From Bermanella sp036960565 (GTDB lineage Bacteria; Pseudomonadota; Gammaproteobacteria; Pseudomonadales; Oceanobacteraceae), in the NCBI GenBank assembly GCA_036960565.1, contig JBALXQ010000014.1, forward strand, positions 1 through 64,000: a stretch of DNA of 64,000 nucleotides, written 5' to 3'. Below the pieces are notes generated by a model. The model ran no database searches. It was given only the letters and a program-made list of their open reading frames with translations, and had not been told where the DNA came from. The position numbers were made by a program, and so were the translations under genes. This document shows positions 1 through 7,230 of the stretch, one piece after another. Position 1 is the stretch's first letter, and every line of letters begins with the position of its first letter.

Positions 1-1
1 G

Positions 2-247
2 TTCTTATTTCCAGTCTCTCATGAGTATACCTATAAGTCTGAGTTCACCATTGTGCATTTGGATAAGGTTATCGGGAAATATGCTTATGATAGAAAATCA
101 GAAGAAGTAAGTTTTTTGTTTAAAGAGCCTCAAAGCAATAAACAAAATGCAGTAGAGTCAATAATTAGCAACCTAATGCATGATGTGAAAGAGAGCCAAA
201 CATTTGAAAGTAGTACTTCACAAGCATTGTCTGAAAGTACGTTATAA
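2..247 (+). CDS. C-terminal part of an unrecognised protein (5' end outside window)
   Basis: This frame is open from the first bases of the window to a TAA stop, so I read it as the last 81 residues of a gene that begins upstream. An internal GTG at 53 would give 64 residues but has no clear ribosome site. The visible part is hydrophilic and rich in Ser, Glu and Lys, with an acidic Ser/Thr-rich tail and no recognisable motif. A palindrome and a hairpin with a T run follow directly, which fits the end of a transcription unit. I do not recognise the family. Confidence 0.55.
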   Translation, partial: FLFPVSHEYTYKSEFTIVHLDKVIGKYAYDRKSEEVSFLFKEPQSNKQNAVESIISNLMHDVKESQTFESSTSQALSESTL

Positions 248-249
248 AG

Positions 250-265
250 GAGCTTTCGAAAGCTC
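250..265. repeat. 16-bp perfect palindrome
   Basis: GAGCTTTCGAAAGCTC is a perfect dyad two bases after the stop of the first gene. It has no loop and no T run, so it is more likely a helper hairpin or protein site than a terminator by itself. Confidence 0.5.
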
Positions 266-294
266 ACTTTACTGTGAATTCAATAACATCAAAA

Positions 295-323
295 ATGCCG
301 AGATATCGGCATGACTATTTTTT
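295..323 (+). terminator. Rho-independent terminator
   Basis: A 7-bp stem (ATGCCGA / TCGGCAT) with a GATA loop is followed by GACTATTTTTT. It lies 13 bases before the next start codon, so it ends transcription from upstream or attenuates the lipoprotein gene that follows. Confidence 0.55.
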
Positions 324-335
324 AGGAAATTAACA

Positions 336-836
336 ATGAAACAAAAAATACTAATACTTTCAATTTTACTGGTTTCTCTAATGCAAGCAGGTTGCACCAC
401 CTTTAAGTCACCAGAAAACAGCAATACCCAAGTGACATTCAAAATGGCTGATGATCTTACTGCAAATGCCAATCAGTTTTATTACATATACCCAGAAGCT
501 GAATGCAACAAATTAGACGGTTTTGGAAAAGCTGCAAGCATGATGAAAATGTGGGGGCTAGGGGGATCAGACTCTACGGTTGATGTTGTTGCAGGGGAGA
601 AATTATTCATTCTATCTGAAATAAGAACTCATACAGGCGGTACTACCGTTTATACTCGTGGTTGTAGAGACTTTATTAGTTTTACTCCCGAAGATAATCA
701 GCATTACGCGATTCAACAGGTTAAAAGGTGTGCTGGTGTATCTGTAGCCAATCAAAATCAACTAGAAGAAGTGGTTAGTGTAGATGATTTGAAGCTGCCT
801 TATAGCTGCACGTATAAAGCAAATAAAAACTTATAA
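336..836 (+). CDS. Small Cys-containing lipoprotein, unknown function
   Basis: The 166-residue product starts with a type II signal peptide: Lys near the N-terminus, a hydrophobic core, and a lipobox ending QAGC around residue 20. It should be lipid-anchored on the periplasmic side of a membrane. The rest is soluble, with four further Cys (near residues 57, 108, 131 and 157) that could form two disulfides. I recognise no family domain. The ATG has only a weak ribosome site (TTTAGGAAATTAAC). The gene is monocistronic, between a hairpin upstream and the 920-948 terminator downstream. The lipoprotein call is firm; the function is unknown. Confidence 0.75.
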   Translation: MKQKILILSILLVSLMQAGCTTFKSPENSNTQVTFKMADDLTANANQFYYIYPEAECNKLDGFGKAASMMKMWGLGGSDSTVDVVAGEKLFILSEIRTHTGGTTVYTRGCRDFISFTPEDNQHYAIQQVKRCAGVSVANQNQLEEVVSVDDLKLPYSCTYKANKNL

Positions 837-919
837 GCTCTAAAATAGTCTTAGGTTAATAATTATCATGGCCCAGCTCTGCTGTATTTAGGGCGCGGGC
901 TTAATGAAAGTTGTAGCCG

Positions 920-948
920 AAAAGTGAGCTACCTATGGCTTCACTTTT
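920..948. terminator. Bidirectional terminator between convergent genes
   Basis: Arms AAAAGTGA (920-927) and TCACTTTT (941-948) form an A/T-flanked hairpin usable in both directions. The right arm overlaps the last codons of the leftward gene at 933. Confidence 0.6.
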
Positions 949-1256
949 AAACAATAAACCGACTCATCCACTTTCTGTTTGTTATCTAAGATGTCTATTT
1001 TTCCCCCACGTTTTTTCATTTCTTGGTTTATAGGGCTATTAAATAAAATTTTTCTAAACTCGGTGTAGCTTAATTTGACCAGTTCATCATCTAAAGCCAC
1101 AAAGCATTCAAACAGTTGCACTAGGGTAAACTCACATTGTTTACTGTGGTTGTCACCAACCAGCACCAGTTCATAAAAGCCTGTCTCGTTATTTAAAACG
1201 GCATCTAGCATCTTGTGAAATAGGGCGGTCACTCTTTGTGAGTTGGCCTTGGGCAT
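933..1256 (-). CDS. Small cytoplasmic protein, unknown
   Basis: This leftward gene encodes 107 residues from the ATG at 1256. A longer GTG version (from 1295, 120 residues) would begin inside a strong terminator hairpin, so I prefer the ATG. The product is soluble and mixed-charge with no signal peptide, membrane segment or known motif. The centre is predominantly helical (residues 10-75) and the C-terminus is Lys-rich. It lies downstream of cbtA but beyond the terminator at 1285-1320, so it probably has its own promoter or depends on readthrough. Confidence 0.55.
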   Translation of the reverse strand: MPKANSQRVTALFHKMLDAVLNNETGFYELVLVGDNHSKQCEFTLVQLFECFVALDDELVKLSYTEFRKILFNSPINQEMKKRGGKIDILDNKQKVDESVYCLKVKP

Positions 1257-1284
1257 TTGTTTTCTCAAATTTTCACTTACAATG

Positions 1285-1320
1285 AAAAAGCCCACTTACA
1301 TGGATAAGTAGGCTTTTTTT
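1285..1320. terminator. Terminator after the cobalt transporter unit
   Basis: AAAAAGCC and GGCTTTTTTT flank a stem extended by ACTTA / TAAGT around a short loop, with one mismatch. Read leftward it ends the lbtU-cbtB-cbtA unit; the A and T runs make it usable both ways. Confidence 0.75.
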
Positions 1321-1358
1321 GAAGTGTGCAGATTTTAAAAACGTTAGTGACAAGTAAA

Positions 1359-2180
1359 CTAGTTTTTAGCCGTCTGTAATATGCCAAACTTATTAATAAA
1401 GTAACCACAACTTAAACCCAACACTACCCAGAAAGCAGCATTGGCAATGGCGGTGGCTTGTAAAAAGTCTGCCGCCAGTGCTTCCAATGCAAGTAAAGCT
1501 TGTGGGTCAGGGTGCGAGAAGTGGCTGGAACCTGCTGTCAGCTCAGGCAGTGGCGCACCCAAAACATGGGGAATCGCCATTAACACCACACCGGCCAATT
1601 TCAAACTAATATGCGCAAAGGCAATTAGTCCAAGGCCCAAAGCGGTAAGGGTAATGGTGGTTAACCACCATCCTTGGCGGCCTTGTAAGTTAGCCGCTTC
1701 CATTCCTGGGATTTCCGGGTGTAAGCCCAGTGCAGGTGCCACAAAAAAGGTTAGGTAACCGGCTACGCCCCACAAGGCTCCCATTTTCATATTGGCTTTA
1801 CCGTGATATGTCATGGCGGCCAATATTAATAAACCAAAACCAATGCCCGCTAATACATTAGAGAACGCGGTGAAAAATAAACGCTCACCCCCATCTTTTG
1901 GTGCCCATGCGTCTGGGTCATGGCTGTGCCCTGTGTGTTGCGCGGCTGCACTGTCTACAACCAAGTCATTGTCATGGTGGGTGGTTCCATTGTGAGTCGT
2001 ACCATGGTGATCACTTGCATGGCTGTGGCCATTATTGGTGGTGGCTGCTGCTTCGGCCACTTCAAATTGTTCGGCCGCTAAAATGGTGGGGGTCACTGCA
2101 ATTTGTTGTACCGCCGCTAAAACCACACCCGAGATAATGCCTACCACTACGGCGGCAAAGACTAAATTTCTAAAAATCAT
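1359..2180 (-). CDS. cbtA: CbtA, cobalt transporter membrane subunit
   Basis: The 273-residue product has about five to six membrane segments: one at residues 5-27 and the others between 100 and 265. A periplasmic or loop region at residues 48-95 is rich in His (GHSH, DHHG, HHDN, HTGHSH), a likely metal-binding stretch. Length, topology and the His-rich loop match the CbtA family, which accompanies CbtB in B12-riboswitch-controlled cobalt uptake. It follows cbtB by 53 bases and is the last gene of the leftward riboswitch unit. Inferred role: moving Co2+ across the inner membrane to supply the divergent corrin operon. Confidence 0.9.
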   Translation of the reverse strand: MIFRNLVFAAVVVGIISGVVLAAVQQIAVTPTILAAEQFEVAEAAATTNNGHSHASDHHGTTHNGTTHHDNDLVVDSAAAQHTGHSHDPDAWAPKDGGERLFFTAFSNVLAGIGFGLLILAAMTYHGKANMKMGALWGVAGYLTFFVAPALGLHPEIPGMEAANLQGRQGWWLTTITLTALGLGLIAFAHISLKLAGVVLMAIPHVLGAPLPELTAGSSHFSHPDPQALLALEALAADFLQATAIANAAFWVVLGLSCGYFINKFGILQTAKN

Positions 2181-2233
2181 TTTTATCTTCTCATTTTAAC
2201 ACGCTATTTTTACACGCGATTAATTCAATAAAA

Positions 2234-2419
2234 CTAGTGACAAGGAAAAGCAAAAGAATGGCGAGTATCGTGCGCCGCGTTATGCGCTACTTCCATAGGC
2301 GACAAACCCACACCCATCATAATGACAAAACCCAAAATGGCCGCCGATAATATTTGCGACTTGTTTGAAATTTTAACTTCTGCGCTGTTAGTGTTGGTAC
2401 TAGTAGTTTGAGTCAACAT
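2234..2419 (-). CDS. cbtB: CbtB, small cobalt transporter subunit
   Basis: The 61-residue protein has one membrane helix (about residues 24-43) followed by a C-terminal His motif, HNAAHDTRHSFAFPCH, the hallmark of CbtB, probably a cobalt-binding site. I chose the ATG at 2419 because GGAG lies seven bases ahead of it; a start four codons earlier at 2431 would overlap that ribosome site. The gene sits between the LbtU-like porin and cbtA. Confidence 0.9.
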   Translation of the reverse strand: MLTQTTSTNTNSAEVKISNKSQILSAAILGFVIMMGVGLSPMEVAHNAAHDTRHSFAFPCH

Positions 2420-2488
2420 TGCTATCTCCATGACGCGCTGCGTCTGTTTATTATTAAGTTTATTTATCTTTGTTGCTGGGTTTGAAAA

Positions 2489-3640
2489 TTAAAACTCAGC
2501 CGCCAGTTGCATGCTAAGGCTGTAATCTGTGTGGTTTCTGCCGCCGTCTTTCACGGCATAATCTTTGGCTTGCATAAACTCTAGCGCAAACGCCGTTTTT
2601 TCATATAAGGGATACGAGGCCACCAGCATGTTGCGTTGTTCGGGCAGTTCTAACGCTAACGCCTCGCTAGATTTCTGATGAGCCGCCGCAAGCGTGACGG
2701 GCTTGCCGAGTACCGTAAAGTCGTAAGAAACTTCTAGGTTGTAGCTGCTGGGTTGTGCGCCCTTGGTTGCGAAGCTTAAATCACTTTTATTAAAAGCGTG
2801 GGTGGCGCCTATGTATTCTGCTAAAAGTTGCCATTTATTAAATGACAAAAAACCGTGAATGCTGGCGGCCGGCACCGTTTTTTGTATTTCGGCATCACCA
2901 TCATCTGCTTGTAGATAATCAACAAGGCCTTCCGATTCTGCCAGACTACTAATGTAGTCCACACCAATTTTTAGCTGGCTGTCTTTATGAATACGAACAT
3001 AGCCCAGTTGTGCACCGGCTTGTTTTATTTCATTGTTGTCATCTTGTTCATTTACATCGCCATTAAAAATATAGGCGCTGCCATAAAAACCCAAGTGCTC
3101 AAATTGCACTTTAATGGCGGTGTCTTTGCTCTCGGCCAATTCCAGTGTGAGCGGGTCGGAAATAAAGTGCGATTCAAAATTTCCAAAACCCAGCACTTGT
3201 TTACCGGCTACTAGGGTGACGGGAATATCTGGCGCCGACAGGGCCATGAAGCCTTCGTCTACTACCAGTTCTTGATCAGCCCCATCTTCATGCAATAACA
3301 ACACTTGTGCTTCCACATACGGATTTAGGTGTGAATGAATGGCCACCTCTACCGTGGCTAGGCTGGCATCACTTGAGTTATTGGTATTTTCGTTGTCTTG
3401 CACAAAGGCTTCTAATTCAACCACCGCACTTACGTTAAAGCGTTGGCTTAACGATGAAGCCAAAATGCTAGATTGATTTTCTAACTGGGTTTCCAGCTTT
3501 TTTTCTAATAGGTGTATGCGCTTAAGCAAGCTTCTTTCGTGATTGCTGCTGGTCTCCACATTAGCCATAGCAGGAATGGTTAAGGCCAGTACGGGTAACA
3601 GGCAGGCAGACTTAATTAAAGTTTGGGTACTGTTTTTCAA
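2489..3640 (-). CDS. LbtU-like outer-membrane porin, B12-riboswitch regulated
   Basis: The 383-residue precursor has a signal peptide (cleavage after AMA, residue 26), a short coiled coil with repeated Leu and Glu (about 36-66), and then alternating amphipathic strands ending in an aromatic C-terminal Phe, as expected for an outer-membrane barrel. The strand pattern (VEAQVLLLHE..., VDEGFMAL, VAGKQVLGFGNFE) resembles the LbtU siderophore-porin family described in Legionella. It is the first gene of the unit, with cbtB and cbtA behind it and a cobalamin riboswitch in its leader. I therefore infer that it admits cobalt, or a cobalt chelate, across the outer membrane. Family confidence is fair; substrate is inference. 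Confidence 0.75.
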   Translation of the reverse strand: MKNSTQTLIKSACLLPVLALTIPAMANVETSSNHERSLLKRIHLLEKKLETQLENQSSILASSLSQRFNVSAVVELEAFVQDNENTNNSSDASLATVEVAIHSHLNPYVEAQVLLLHEDGADQELVVDEGFMALSAPDIPVTLVAGKQVLGFGNFESHFISDPLTLELAESKDTAIKVQFEHLGFYGSAYIFNGDVNEQDDNNEIKQAGAQLGYVRIHKDSQLKIGVDYISSLAESEGLVDYLQADDGDAEIQKTVPAASIHGFLSFNKWQLLAEYIGATHAFNKSDLSFATKGAQPSSYNLEVSYDFTVLGKPVTLAAAHQKSSEALALELPEQRNMLVASYPLYEKTAFALEFMQAKDYAVKDGGRNHTDYSLSMQLAAEF

Positions 3641-3854
3641 ATTAACAATCTCAATTTACTTAACTGTTCACACCAAAAATAATGAATGCTTTTTGGTGTG
3701 CGAATTCTATGGACAAGTGTTCTGAAGAAGGGGCAGGATCAACCAAGCCGATCAGACAATTGCCATATTTTCTTTATGGTTAAGTAAATTAAATTATGAG
3801 ATAACCGGGCCATGCGCCTAGTTTGGGGAAATAAACTGATAAGTGTGCACATTG

Positions 3855-4005
3855 TAACGTCGCCCTCCGCAACTAATTACTAAAATAGATTGATGGCTGG
3901 TATCGGGCTAAGGAGAAACTCCATCACCGTTGCGGGGGCAGCGTAAGAATTGAACTTACTTCCCATTTAATTACTGGCTGTCACGTCTATACGCGCTTAA
4001 CCAAT
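3855..4005 (-). promoter_or_regulatory. Cobalamin riboswitch controlling lbtU-like, cbtB, cbtA
   Basis: On the minus strand the conserved elements appear in order: GGGAAGTAAG, GCTGCCCCCGCAAC, and the B12 box AGCCCGATACCAGCC. The closing helix P1 can form between ATTGGT (near 4000-4005) and ATCAAT (near 3890). Loop CCGCAAC (3929-3935) is complementary to GTTGCGG (3867-3873) further down the leader, the expected L5-L13 kissing loop. The aptamer starts over 200 bases ahead of the porin start, leaving room for an expression platform. Confidence 0.92.
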
Positions 4006-4202
4006 AAACCATTCTTCTATAATTTTTAAGAGCGGCAATGCTACCGTTATCCACATTGTGCTGCAACACTCAAACTGGATTGCTGCATGAGATTTACTAA
4101 AGCAAAGCGTGAAAGCCCTTCAAGCTTATGAATATAGGGGGTAAGTAGAACAAAATAGTCTGGCCAAAGTGGTTAGAACTTAGACAGAAGTAGGTATTTA
4201 AA

Positions 4203-4231
4203 TTGACAGTTTCCCCGGCTTCAAATACCCT
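4203..4231 (+). promoter_or_regulatory. Candidate promoter of the corrin operon
   Basis: A perfect TTGACA (4203-4208) is followed after 17 bases by TACCCT (4226-4231), a weak -10. It ends seven bases before the riboswitch P1, the right place for the operon promoter. Confidence 0.4.
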
Positions 4232-4237
4232 GCCGCC

Positions 4238-4397
4238 ATCAAGTGTTCATGTAACTATGAGTGAAAAGGGAAGTACGGTGTGAATCCGTCGCTGCCTCCG
4301 CAACTGTAAGCGTCATTACCATCTAACACTATTCACTGGGGCTGAACCTCTGGGAAGGATAGTGTTTATAAGACGTAAGCCAGGATACCTGCTTGAT
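4238..4397 (+). promoter_or_regulatory. Cobalamin riboswitch of the corrin biosynthesis operon
   Basis: The plus strand carries AAAAGGGAAG, GGTGTGAATCC, GCTGCCTCCGCAACTGTAAG, CTGGGAAGG and the B12 box AAGCCAGGATACCTGC. ATCAAG (4238-4243) and CTTGAT (4392-4397) close P1, and AACACTAT / ATAGTGTT forms the P6 extension. The downstream leader of about 250 bases has further hairpins (CATTCGG / CCGAATG near 4435-4460; ATGGTGAG / CTCACCAT at 4489-4540) before the first long gene at 4645. Confidence 0.95.
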
Positions 4398-4488
4398 AAC
4401 CGCTTCAGTGATATTCGGCAGGAATATAGAAGTCATTCGGACGCTCAGGTACCGAATGCCCTACAGGTGAACACACTAAGGGAGGATA

Positions 4489-4545
4489 ATGGTGAGTCTT
4501 TATCTTGTCTGCCTTTTCCCATGGTGGCCATCTCACCATATTTAA
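4489..4545 (+). CDS. Possible 18-codon leader peptide
   Basis: ATG at 4489 is preceded by a very strong ribosome site (AAGGGAGGATA) and encodes MVSLYLVCLFPWWPSHHI, then TAA. The peptide is hydrophobic with two Trp and two His. Its first bases form an 8-bp stem with CTCACCAT at its end. It lies between the riboswitch and the chelatase gene, so it may be part of the expression platform or simply a fortuitous ORF with a good ribosome site. Confidence 0.35.
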   Translation: MVSLYLVCLFPWWPSHHI

Positions 4546-4644
4546 TTCTCTCTTTACGCTTTCTCCTATACTTCTTTTTTCTTCCTTTGTGGCTGATGTT
4601 TTCTCAATTCTTTGAGCTGACTTTTACAGGCTTTGGAGGAAAAC

Positions 4645-6549
4645 ATGACACACCCATTTCCTTTTACGGCTGTAATTGGGCAAGGCGAATTTAAAAAAGC
4701 GCTCATTCTTAATGCCATTAATCCCATGATTGGTGGTGTGCTCATCAGTGGCCCGCGCGGCTGCGCAAAATCTACTTTGGCCCGTGCACTCGGCCAACTA
4801 CTCCCTGTGAAAGAGTCTCAATCAAATGAACATTCTCAATCCTTTGTCACCCTGCCACTGGGCGCCAGCGAAGAAATGCTACTAGGCACCCTGGATTTAC
4901 AACAAATACTGAATAAACAAGACGTTAAATTTCAAGAAGGCCTATTAGCCAAAGCTCATAACGGCGTTTTGTATGTAGATGAAGTGAACCTGTTAAACGA
5001 TTCGTTGGTGGATTTACTGCTGGATGTTTCCGCCAGTGGCGTGAATGTGATCGAGCGTGATGGCATTAGCCACAGCCACGCCGCACGCTTTATCTTACTG
5101 GGCACCATGAATCCTGATGAAGGTGAGCTACGCCCACAGCTACAAGACCGCTTTGGTTTAATGGTTAAGCTAGATAATCAGTTCTCCATTGAAGAGCGCA
5201 TGGACATTGTGACGCTGCGTGAAGATTATGAAAATAATCCAGCGAATTTTCATGAAAAACACCAAAGCTCACAAGGTGAATTAATAAACACCATTCAAGC
5301 CGCCCGTGAACTATTACCCCAAGTGCAATGTAATACAGATATGCGCAGGAGCATTGCGCTGCAATGTGTGAATGCACAGGTAGAAGGTTTACGTGCCGAT
5401 CTAGTTTGGTACCGATCGGCAAAGGCCCACGCGGCTTTTTGTGGGCATGAAAATGTGCAACTTAGTGATATAGACGCAGTGAAAGAATTGGTATTGGCGC
5501 ATCGCCAGAACTATAGTAATGATAACCAGAATAATAGCGACCAGAGCAACAATGGCCAGGATAATCCTCCTCCCCCAAGTTCGCCTCAACAAAATAATAG
5601 TCCTAGCTCTCAAAATCCATTCAGCCGCCCGAACGATAGTTTTGGCGACGTTGCCCAAGGCGCTTCAAATAAGGGAAGTGGTCAGTGGGGTAGCATGAAC
5701 CCGGAGTTTCAATCGTTAAGTGAAACCAAAGCCCAGCCTTTTAGTTTAATGAAAAGCCAGCTCAAACCGCGTTTAAATAATGGTGCGTTACCTTCGTTAA
5801 TGGATACCAGTGCCCAACAAAAAGGCCAGGGCGCCAAAGGGCCTCATGCCTCTAGCTTGTTATCTAATAAACCCAATTGGTTTAAGACCCTTCTACAAAA
5901 TGGAAAGTTACAAAATGGAAGGCTACGTAATGGAAAGTTACAAAATGGAAGGCTACGTAATGGAAAGTTACAAAATGGAAGGCTACGTAATGGAAAGTTA
6001 CAAAATGGAAGGTTAAATAATGGCGGGCCTAATAATAGTTTGTCATTGGTATTTAAAAAGCAACGCAGCGCCACGGCAAAACTGCATTTCATTTTATTAG
6101 ACACCAGCGCCTCTACCCTAGCTAACCAAAGCTTTGCCCAAGCCAAACACATTATTCTAAGCCTTGCCCAGCAGGCTTACTTAAAGCGTGAACAAATGGC
6201 CATTATGGGTTTTGGAAATGCACAGGTTAAAAACCTATTGGCCAGTGTGCGCGCGCCTAAACACATTAGGACTTTTTTAGAATCTATTCCCGCCGGTGGT
6301 GGTACCCCTTTTAGTGATGCGCTGAATACAGGGCAAGAGTATTTAAAAAACCTAAAGCGAAAGGTGCCAACACTAGAGGTGTGTAGTTACATTTTAAGCG
6401 ATGGTCGTATCAGTCAAAACGTCTTACAAAACAAAGCCTACTTGGGAGAGTCTTGTGTGTTTATTGATACCGAGTCATCCCAGGTAAAGCGTGGTCGGGG
6501 TCAGGATATTGCTCAGAAAATGGGCGCGCGCTACTGGGCATTAAACTAA
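4645..6549 (+). CDS. Fused AAA+/VWA chelatase motor (ChlI-ChlD type) for cobalt insertion
   Basis: The 634-residue protein joins an AAA+ ATPase (residues 1-285) to a VWA domain (about 480-634). Walker A is GPRGCAKST (36-44), Walker B VLYVDEVN (108-115), and the VWA metal site is DTSAS (about 484-488). The linker between them is Asn/Gln/Ser/Pro-rich, then contains about four copies of a 10-residue repeat GKLQNGRLRN (about 417-457). This is the architecture of magnesium/cobalt chelatase subunits fused in one chain; with cobN downstream it probably supplies the ATPase motor that CobS/CobT supply elsewhere. ATG 4645 is chosen because GGAGG sits five bases ahead. Confidence 0.88.
   Translation: MTHPFPFTAVIGQGEFKKALILNAINPMIGGVLISGPRGCAKSTLARALGQLLPVKESQSNEHSQSFVTLPLGASEEMLLGTLDLQQILNKQDVKFQEGLLAKAHNGVLYVDEVNLLNDSLVDLLLDVSASGVNVIERDGISHSHAARFILLGTMNPDEGELRPQLQDRFGLMVKLDNQFSIEERMDIVTLREDYENNPANFHEKHQSSQGELINTIQAARELLPQVQCNTDMRRSIALQCVNAQVEGLRADLVWYRSAKAHAAFCGHENVQLSDIDAVKELVLAHRQNYSNDNQNNSDQSNNGQDNPPPPSSPQQNNSPSSQNPFSRPNDSFGDVAQGASNKGSGQWGSMNPEFQSLSETKAQPFSLMKSQLKPRLNNGALPSLMDTSAQQKGQGAKGPHASSLLSNKPNWFKTLLQNGKLQNGRLRNGKLQNGRLRNGKLQNGRLRNGKLQNGRLNNGGPNNSLSLVFKKQRSATAKLHFILLDTSASTLANQSFAQAKHIILSLAQQAYLKREQMAIMGFGNAQVKNLLASVRAPKHIRTFLESIPAGGGTPFSDALNTGQEYLKNLKRKVPTLEVCSYILSDGRISQNVLQNKAYLGESCVFIDTESSQVKRGRGQDIAQKMGARYWALN
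5901..6014 (+). repeat. 30-bp in-frame tandem repeat, about 3.8 copies
   Basis: A 30-bp unit beginning TGGAAAGTTACAAAATGG recurs at 5901, 5931, 5961 and 5991 (partial), nearly identical each time. Each unit is itself two diverged 15-bp halves. It encodes a basic, Asn/Gly-rich linker of the chelatase motor. Copy identity implies recent slippage or expansion. Confidence 0.95.
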
Positions 6550-6606
6550 TCGCTAGCGCTTAAATGTTTTTATACCTGGTAATCCATTCAATACGGGAGC
6601 AATAAA

Positions 6607-7230
6607 GTGACAGATTCCATCAATACACAATCGGTTAATACAGACAGTAAACACGAACAGCGCATGATCTCTCGTAAGAAAATTATGGATGCCAAAATTG
6701 CCGCATCTACCGAAGAGCGTGGTGTGCTGATTTTATTAAAAGGCACAGGCAAGGGCAAAAGCAGTTCGGCCTTTGGCACTATGGCGCGATCGGCTGGCCA
6801 TGGTAAACGTTGCGCTGTAATTCAATTTAGCAAAGGGCGCATGGAAACAGGCGAATACAAGTTTTTCCGTGACCATGAATTAATCGACTGGCATGTGATG
6901 GGCCATGGATTTACCTGGGAAACCCAGGATAAAAGCCAAGACATAGCCGCCGCGCAAAAAGCCTGGGAAAAAGCACAAGAGCTATTGCAAGACGATCAAT
7001 ACGACATGCTGGTATTTGATGAAATGAGCTACATGTTCAAATACGGCTACCTAGAAGTTGAGCCCGTGGTAGCGGCGTTAAAAACCCGGCCTAAGATGCA
7101 AAACGTGATTATTACTGGCCGTACGATGGCCACGCCATTACAAGACATCGCCGATACTATCTCGGTAGTACAAGATGAACGACATGCCTTTCGCTTAGGT
7201 GTTAAGGCACAAGCTGGGGTGGAGTTTTAA
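6607..7230 (+). CDS. cobO: Cob(I)yrinic acid a,c-diamide adenosyltransferase
   Basis: The 207-residue enzyme adds the 5'-deoxyadenosyl ligand from ATP to the reduced corrin cobalt. It has the CobO/BtuR P-loop GTGKGKSSSAFG (46-57), the core VIQFSKG, and the acidic motif LVFDEMSY. Length is normal for the family. Translation starts at GTG 6607 with GGGAGC upstream. It begins 57 bases after the chelatase gene, and its stop overlaps the next start (TAATG), so cobO and cobB are probably translationally coupled. Confidence 0.93.
   Translation: MTDSINTQSVNTDSKHEQRMISRKKIMDAKIAASTEERGVLILLKGTGKGKSSSAFGTMARSAGHGKRCAVIQFSKGRMETGEYKFFRDHELIDWHVMGHGFTWETQDKSQDIAAAQKAWEKAQELLQDDQYDMLVFDEMSYMFKYGYLEVEPVVAALKTRPKMQNVIITGRTMATPLQDIADTISVVQDERHAFRLGVKAQAGVEF

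Noticed and set aside
4362..4694. A 110-codon rightward frame across the riboswitch end and chelatase start
   Set aside because: It begins inside the riboswitch aptamer, has no ribosome site, and overlaps the start of the real chelatase gene in another frame.
5901..6014. CRISPR-like repeat
   Set aside because: The 30-bp units are directly adjacent with no spacers and are in frame within a gene.
5844..6152. Repeat-containing antisense frame over the chelatase linker
   Set aside because: It is the mirror of the in-frame 30-bp repeat; the sense reading has clear domains on both sides.
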